DNA of 8,584 bases from Methanobacteriaceae archaeon. GTDB taxonomy: Archaea; Methanobacteriota; Methanobacteria; Methanobacteriales; Methanobacteriaceae. Shown piece by piece: positions 5,418 through 8,584 of this stretch (the first letter of the stretch is position 1; every line of letters begins with the position of its first letter). Under the pieces are notes generated by a model, which was given only the letters and a program-made list of their open reading frames with translations, was not told the origin of the DNA and did not search any database. Location of the stretch: NCBI GenBank assembly GCA_017883605.1, contig JADGNH010000079.1, positions 1 to 8,584 on the forward strand. Reading direction: 5' to 3'. Position numbers and translations under genes: made by a program.

Positions 5418-6575
5418 TTAGGGTATTAATTGAATCACCTTGGCGTACATGGTCATGCTGGGGCCACTTCCTGAGGTCCACATGACTATTTTTAGGGGAT
5501 AATTGCCGGTGTTTCGGACGGTTATCCCGGCACCGGGTTCGCTGTCCACGTTTACTGAGTACTCTCCACTACTCATACCCGAAGGCATTGGGAAACCGGC
5601 TGACATAAGTGCGTCCCTAAATGCTCTTCCTGGGGGACAGACTCCGTGTGTTACATAGCCGGTGGCACCGGTACCTGAAACATTCGTATCTAAAAGTCCG
5701 TAGAACTCTACAGTTTCCTTTCCAGTAGATTTACTGTGGGCGGGAATTATGGTGTTGTTCCAGGCTTTGATGAATTGTCTGGCGTTAAGTTCTCGACCCG
5801 AATCACCGTATTGAGGGTATGATTCCAGTATGCTGGAGCTGGTTCCTGCAACATTATCATTCTTTGCAGAGTTGTAGACCATCACCGGAGTTCCAGAGGG
5901 GTAATTTTTCATATAGGTTATAGTATCATTACCAAAGAATTTCTGTATTTCATTGGGTGGAACCAGGTTTCGGCCGTCGCTGAAATAGGTTAGAGAATAA
6001 TCCAGGGTCATTCTGTCACCCACATCAGCTTTATTATACCAAGATTTTACAGTTGCAGCACTAACATATTTGTTTGTAATGGTGTCGTTGCTGACATCGT
6101 TGGCTGAAACAACTTTCAGAGTTTTGTCTATATTTTTGATCTCGATCCCATTCTTGGTCTTCACCGCAGTGGTATAGGGTGTTTTATATCCCCATACAAA
6201 GGTACCGGGAGGATTTACTGTCAACCGGTTGTTCTGAACGGTCAGCACTCCGGGTCCGGTATAATTCTCAGCAGTACCATCCAGTGATATACTGCCACCG
6301 GTTATATTTTCCATGGGCGTGTTAATTGCTCCGCTCAATAAACCTATGAAAATTTCGGTGTACTTTCCTTCTTTAAAGTTTTCAGCGATGTATTCTGGAT
6401 TATAAAGTATGGGAACCTTTCGAATCTTACTTTCATCAACCACATCTGTCCCGGCCATTACTGTGTCTCCAATGGCTAAAGCAGCAATTTCATCTGCTTT
6501 CTGTGGGGGATAATAACCTTTTAAAGCATTTCCCACCGGAAACATGAGAAAAGCAACAACTATCAGTATGATCAA
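5418..6575 (-). CDS. Membrane-anchored extracytoplasmic protein with VanW-like C-terminal region; N-terminus uncertain
   Basis: The coordinates use the first recognised in-frame start codon (TTG at 6575), giving 385 residues. This start cuts into the membrane anchor. The frame stays open to 6620 and adds QRSRKRPAILL before LIVVAFLMFPVG, completing a basic-then-hydrophobic signal anchor, so the true start is probably upstream (see 6608-6622). The remainder is hydrophilic, rich in Asn, Thr, Ser, Gly and Tyr, with six N-x-S/T sequons (N90, 104, 163, 216, 273, 298) and one cysteine (C313), consistent with an exported glycoprotein. Residues 269-385 resemble the order of VanW: KAWNNTIIPA, a short strand, then THGVCPPGRAFRDALMSAGF (309-328, compare GGVCQVSSTLYNAALLAGL), then EYSVNV and ITVRNTGNYPLKI (351-363, compare NNTGYPILI). 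VanW is linked to glycopeptide resistance but its biochemistry is unknown. The assignment is my visual comparison and remains tentative. The gene lies downstream of the Mur-ligase-like gene in the same orientation, 296 bp away. Confidence 0.7.
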   Translation of the reverse strand: MIILIVVAFLMFPVGNALKGYYPPQKADEIAALAIGDTVMAGTDVVDESKIRKVPILYNPEYIAENFKEGKYTEIFIGLLSGAINTPMENITGGSISLDGTAENYTGPGVLTVQNNRLTVNPPGTFVWGYKTPYTTAVKTKNGIEIKNIDKTLKVVSANDVSNDTITNKYVSAATVKSWYNKADVGDRMTLDYSLTYFSDGRNLVPPNEIQKFFGNDTITYMKNYPSGTPVMVYNSAKNDNVAGTSSSILESYPQYGDSGRELNARQFIKAWNNTIIPAHSKSTGKETVEFYGLLDTNVSGTGATGYVTHGVCPPGRAFRDALMSAGFPMPSGMSSGEYSVNVDSEPGAGITVRNTGNYPLKIVMWTSGSGPSMTMYAKVIQLIP

Positions 6576-6607
6576 TAATATGGCAGGTCTTTTCCTGGAT
6601 CTTTGCA

Positions 6608-6622
6608 GGACATCACACTCCT
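6608..6622 (-). promoter_or_regulatory. Ribosome-binding site and out-of-frame ATG of the VanW-like gene
   Basis: On the minus strand AGGAG lies at 6622-6618 and an ATG at 6613-6611, 4 nt further. This ATG is out of frame with the long reading frame and would stop after 13 codons (MSCKDPGKDLPYY). The long frame contains a CTG at 6608, 9 nt after AGGAG. One extra base between 6611 and 6608 would give MSLQRSRKRPAILL, a natural signal-anchor start. Either the gene uses CTG or a single base is missing here. Confidence 0.6.
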
Positions 6623-6760
6623 AATATATATTATATGTTGTTAAATTTATTTTATTTGACTTAAATGTATTTGTTTAAGAAAATTTGAATATTTAATCAT
6701 AAAACTTTAACATGGGGACGTTTATCTACTATTTTTATTTTTATGTCCTTTGTCCACATA

Positions 6761-6849
6761 ATGTCTTATTTAATAATTTAATCTATTCTAATATCTTATT
6801 TAATACATTATCTATTTTAATATGTTATTTAACAAATTTACTTATCTGA
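6761..6849. repeat. About 30-bp tandem repeat (3 copies) between the Mur-ligase-like and VanW-like genes
   Basis: TCTTATTTAATA (or TGTTATTTAACA) begins at 6764, 6794 and 6823, a period of 30 and 29 bp. Each is followed by an AT-rich segment containing WTCTAT or TTATCT. The array lies just after the stop of the Mur-ligase-like gene and about 150 bp upstream of the VanW-like start. The spacer also holds AT-rich sequence around 6624-6653 with TATA-like words for the VanW-like gene; the exact box is unclear. Confidence 0.65.
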
Positions 6850-6871
6850 AAGAGTGATTTTCCTGTTTAAA

Positions 6872-8110
6872 CTAATTATCACAGGCTATCTGCTTCAGTA
6901 TCATTTGAATCTCCATAATTTTGTCCTGTCCGTTTCCCCCCACAAATATGGTGGAGTTCATTCCACAGCTGTTGGTTATAAGTTCCACAACTTCATCTAT
7001 TTGATTTAGAATTTTTATTTTACCTTTATAACCTTCGTTCCTCAATACTTCTTTTGCTCTTTGGGTGGTGTTGTCCAGACCCGGGAATAAGCCTACCAAA
7101 CGGGGATTAGCCTGGGACACTTCCTTCAGGATCTGGTATCTCCATTCTTCACCCCTGCGTGGTGTTCCAATTATGATTAAATCAAATTTTTCTTCCTGAA
7201 GCACGGCAGCTGCTGCATGGACGTTATCTGTTTTTCCAATTATTATCCGGGACCCCTTAATATCCAAAACTTTGATTCTTCCCTCCAGAGTATCAAAGGT
7301 CTCCAGGGTGCTTATGATCTGTTTTTCGGGAACTTTTAAGATTTTAGCGACTTCAATTGCTGCTGCAGCATTTTCAAGATTAAATTTTCCAAAGAACTTC
7401 AGATCAGGAATTTCCTCTCCAAAAAAGATAGTTTCTCTGGGATAGTTTCCCATAGTTGATAAAATTTTATCATTGCCATTCAGGACGGCGGTTTTGCACT
7501 TTAAAAATTTTTGAAGAGATTTCTGGTAGTTTTCCAGGGATTGGTGCACGTCCATGTGGTCCAGGCCCAGGTTGGTCACCGCCACCAGGTCAAAGTCAAA
7601 GGCGTATGAGCAGAAATCAAGGGTCATATCACAAACTTCAAGGATTATGATGTCGTAATCATTTTCAGATGCTTCTAAGATAATTTTGGTATAACCTTCA
7701 AAGCCCCCACCTGCATTTCCACCCAATAAAACCTTAAAACCAGCTTTTTCCAGTATTTCTTTTATCATGAAGCAGGTGGTGGTCTTGCCATTGGTACCGG
7801 TAACACCTATGGTACAAACAGATTTATGGCGGGTTAAAATGTTTGATAGAAATTTTTTGTGGTTTTTCAGGTGTGAACAGATTTCTGTGTTCCATAAACT
7901 GGGACTTAAAACCACAGCATCCGATGAATTTATTTTATCCCAGTCATGGCATCCCACATCAATATCAAGAGATTCATTAGGGGTGAAGTTGGCACCATCC
8001 ATCTCCGGAGTTTTTTTCAGATCAGAAGCATAAACCTGATTTCCATAGCTTAAAAGGGATTCGACAGCACTTCTGCCTTCCATTCCCAGTCCAATCACTG
8101 CAACTTTCAT
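6872..8110 (-). CDS. cfbE: Mur-ligase-family protein, probably coenzyme F430 synthase (CfbE)
   Basis: The 412-residue protein starts MKVAVIGLGMEGRS, a Rossmann-like N-terminal domain. The Mur-ligase ATPase domain follows, with GVTGTNGKTT (102-111), LEVCDMTLDF (157-166) and TNLGLDHMDVH (179-189). Next come GKFNLENAAAA (241-251) and the EGR (276-278) that opens the C-terminal domain. The last domain lacks the DYAHNP-type motif of peptide ligases and has GKTDNVHAAAAVL (292-304), IIGTPRRGEEWR (313-324), LFPGLDNT (341-348) and FVGGNGQ (389-395), as I recall for methanogen CfbE. CfbE uses ATP to activate the propionate of seco-F430 acid and close the last ring of F430, the nickel cofactor of methyl-coenzyme M reductase. 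A pseudomurein peptide ligase is the alternative. I chose ATG 8110 because the 15 preceding in-frame codons from TTG 8155 have no ribosome-binding site and precede the GLGMEG fold; the site upstream of 8110 (GGTAGGTAG) is itself weak. Confidence 0.8.
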   Translation of the reverse strand: MKVAVIGLGMEGRSAVESLLSYGNQVYASDLKKTPEMDGANFTPNESLDIDVGCHDWDKINSSDAVVLSPSLWNTEICSHLKNHKKFLSNILTRHKSVCTIGVTGTNGKTTTCFMIKEILEKAGFKVLLGGNAGGGFEGYTKIILEASENDYDIIILEVCDMTLDFCSYAFDFDLVAVTNLGLDHMDVHQSLENYQKSLQKFLKCKTAVLNGNDKILSTMGNYPRETIFFGEEIPDLKFFGKFNLENAAAAIEVAKILKVPEKQIISTLETFDTLEGRIKVLDIKGSRIIIGKTDNVHAAAAVLQEEKFDLIIIGTPRRGEEWRYQILKEVSQANPRLVGLFPGLDNTTQRAKEVLRNEGYKGKIKILNQIDEVVELITNSCGMNSTIFVGGNGQDKIMEIQMILKQIACDN

Positions 8111-8230
8111 TCTACCTACCAAACAAGTTCTTATCAGATTGTAACTTTTAATCAAAAATAAATTAGACAGTAGACCAATAATTAATCATCAATAATATTT
8201 TAAAATTCAGATATTTAACTATAACTTATT

Positions 8231-8322
8231 TATTACTTAAATAGCTGTAATATTTACTTAATAATATTAATTTAATTATTTACTTAATAACTGTAATATT
8301 TACTTAATAACAGTAATTTAAT
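8231..8322. repeat. 46-bp tandem duplication with TTTACTTAATAA subrepeats
   Basis: CTGTAATATTTACTTAATAA occurs at 8245-8264 and 8291-8310, exactly 46 bp apart, and the flanking ATTACTTAA and TTTAAT segments also match. Inside, TTTACTTAATAA occurs three times (8253, 8279, 8299), so the 46-bp unit is itself built from spacings of 26 and 20 bp. ACTGT (8290) and ACAGT (8310) form a small inverted pair around the last copy. Confidence 0.75.
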
Positions 8323-8447
8323 TATATCATTTTTTATATCTCTAGAATAATTTTTGTTTTAAATTATTTCCCTTACCAATAAATTTTTAGCATTAGTGGT
8401 CCATACCTATTTTTAAGTATCTCTTTTTACAATATTTTATCATTAAT

Positions 8448-8504
8448 AAAATTAATAAAAATCATGTTTAATCTATAAAATTAATAAAAATCATGTTAAT
8501 CTAT
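8448..8504. repeat. 28/29-bp tandem duplication carrying a TATA box
   Basis: Copy 1 (8448-8476) and copy 2 (8477-8504) are identical except for one T in the TTT/TT run. Each unit ends with ATCTAT and, joined to the A run that follows, forms CTATAAAA, a good archaeal TATA box, at 8473-8480 and 8501-8508. From the first box transcription would begin near 8505, leaving a leader of about 34 nt that keeps the ribosome-binding site. From the second it would begin near 8531, inside or past the site. The first is therefore the likelier promoter for the gene at 8539. Confidence 0.85.
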
Positions 8505-8538
8505 AAAAAAAGAGTGATTGATACCAGAGGTGGCATAA

Positions 8539-8584
8539 ATGAAGAACTTATCCAGAGAAATAGTAAAACGCATAGAGAACATCT
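8539..8584 (+). CDS. Start of a rightward gene, possibly HypD; cut by window edge
   Basis: AGAGGTGG at 8526-8533 lies 5 nt before an ATG at 8539, followed by 15 open codons (MKNLSREIVKRIENI) to the window edge. The spacing and match to the anti-Shine-Dalgarno support a real start. The short N-terminus with a lysine- and arginine-rich helix resembles that of archaeal HypD, the iron-sulfur protein on which the Fe(CN)2CO group of [NiFe]-hydrogenases is assembled. That would suit a hydrogenotrophic methanogen. Fifteen residues are too few to prove this, and the diagnostic CGxHEH segment would lie just beyond the edge. Confidence 0.6.
   Translation, partial: MKNLSREIVKRIENI

Larger units (their letters stand above)
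8111..8538. other. 428-bp AT-rich divergent spacer
   Basis: No convincing gene was found in this stretch between the leftward cfbE-like gene and the rightward gene at 8539. It contains two separate tandem repeats (8231-8322 and 8448-8504), TATA-like words on both strands (for example TTTAAAATATTA on the minus strand near 8193-8204), and otherwise simple AT-rich sequence. Confidence 0.6.

Noticed and set aside
5418..8110. A dedicated pseudomurein-synthesis operon formed by the Mur-ligase-like and VanW-like genes
   Set aside because: The genes are 296 bp apart with a repeat array between them, and the Mur-ligase-like protein fits CfbE better; shared orientation alone is not enough.
8111..8155. 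TTG start at 8155 adding 15 residues to the Mur-ligase-like protein
   Set aside because: No ribosome-binding site precedes it, the extra residues do not belong to the Rossmann fold, and the ATG at 8110 opens directly into VIGLGMEG.

Overview
The window reads as a chromosomal segment of a hydrogenotrophic, pseudomurein-type methanogenic archaeon, most likely of the order Methanobacteriales. The grounds are an archaeal ether-lipid enzyme (GGGP synthase), the archaeal/eukaryotic ribosomal protein eL40, an archaeal Tsr3 rRNA-modifying enzyme, a Mur-ligase-like protein that best fits the coenzyme F430 synthase family, a DUF169 protein, TATA-like promoters and Shine-Dalgarno sites related to AGGAGGTGA. 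Genes have moderate GC content, while the spacers are very AT-rich. No rRNA or tRNA gene, insertion sequence, phage gene or true CRISPR array was seen.

Layout. Positions 1-1337 (minus) hold the N-terminal half of a plasma-membrane H+-type P-type ATPase cut by the window edge. Positions 1610-2269 (plus) hold tsr3 and rpl40e, a tight two-gene ribosome unit. Positions 2538-3275 (plus) encode GGGP synthase, the enzyme that joins glycerol-1-phosphate and geranylgeranyl diphosphate at the start of archaeal lipid synthesis. Positions 3477-4455 (plus) hold a cysteine-rich DUF169 protein and a 66-residue acidic helical protein, ending at a U-rich terminator. Positions 4505-5167 (minus) encode a MobA/MocA-like nucleotidyltransferase behind a repeat-filled leader. 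Positions 5418 to about 6575-6613 (minus) encode a membrane-anchored extracytoplasmic protein whose C-terminal part resembles VanW; its 5' end looks frameshifted or uses a rare start. Positions 6872-8110 (minus) encode the Mur-ligase-family protein, probably CfbE. At 8539 a rightward gene begins whose 15 visible residues are compatible with HypD.

The genes are mostly independent housekeeping units rather than one pathway: energy and ion transport, translation, lipids, cofactor F430 and possibly hydrogenase maturation. The most uncommon property lies between them. Nearly every spacer carries its own short, degenerate tandem duplication (periods of about 20-30, 40 or 46-47 bp), each with a different sequence and several placed on promoters or even on start codons. 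The longest runs through the leader and start codon of the nucleotidyltransferase gene and creates two small overlapping upstream reading frames. The least characterised protein-level lead is the VanW-like surface protein.
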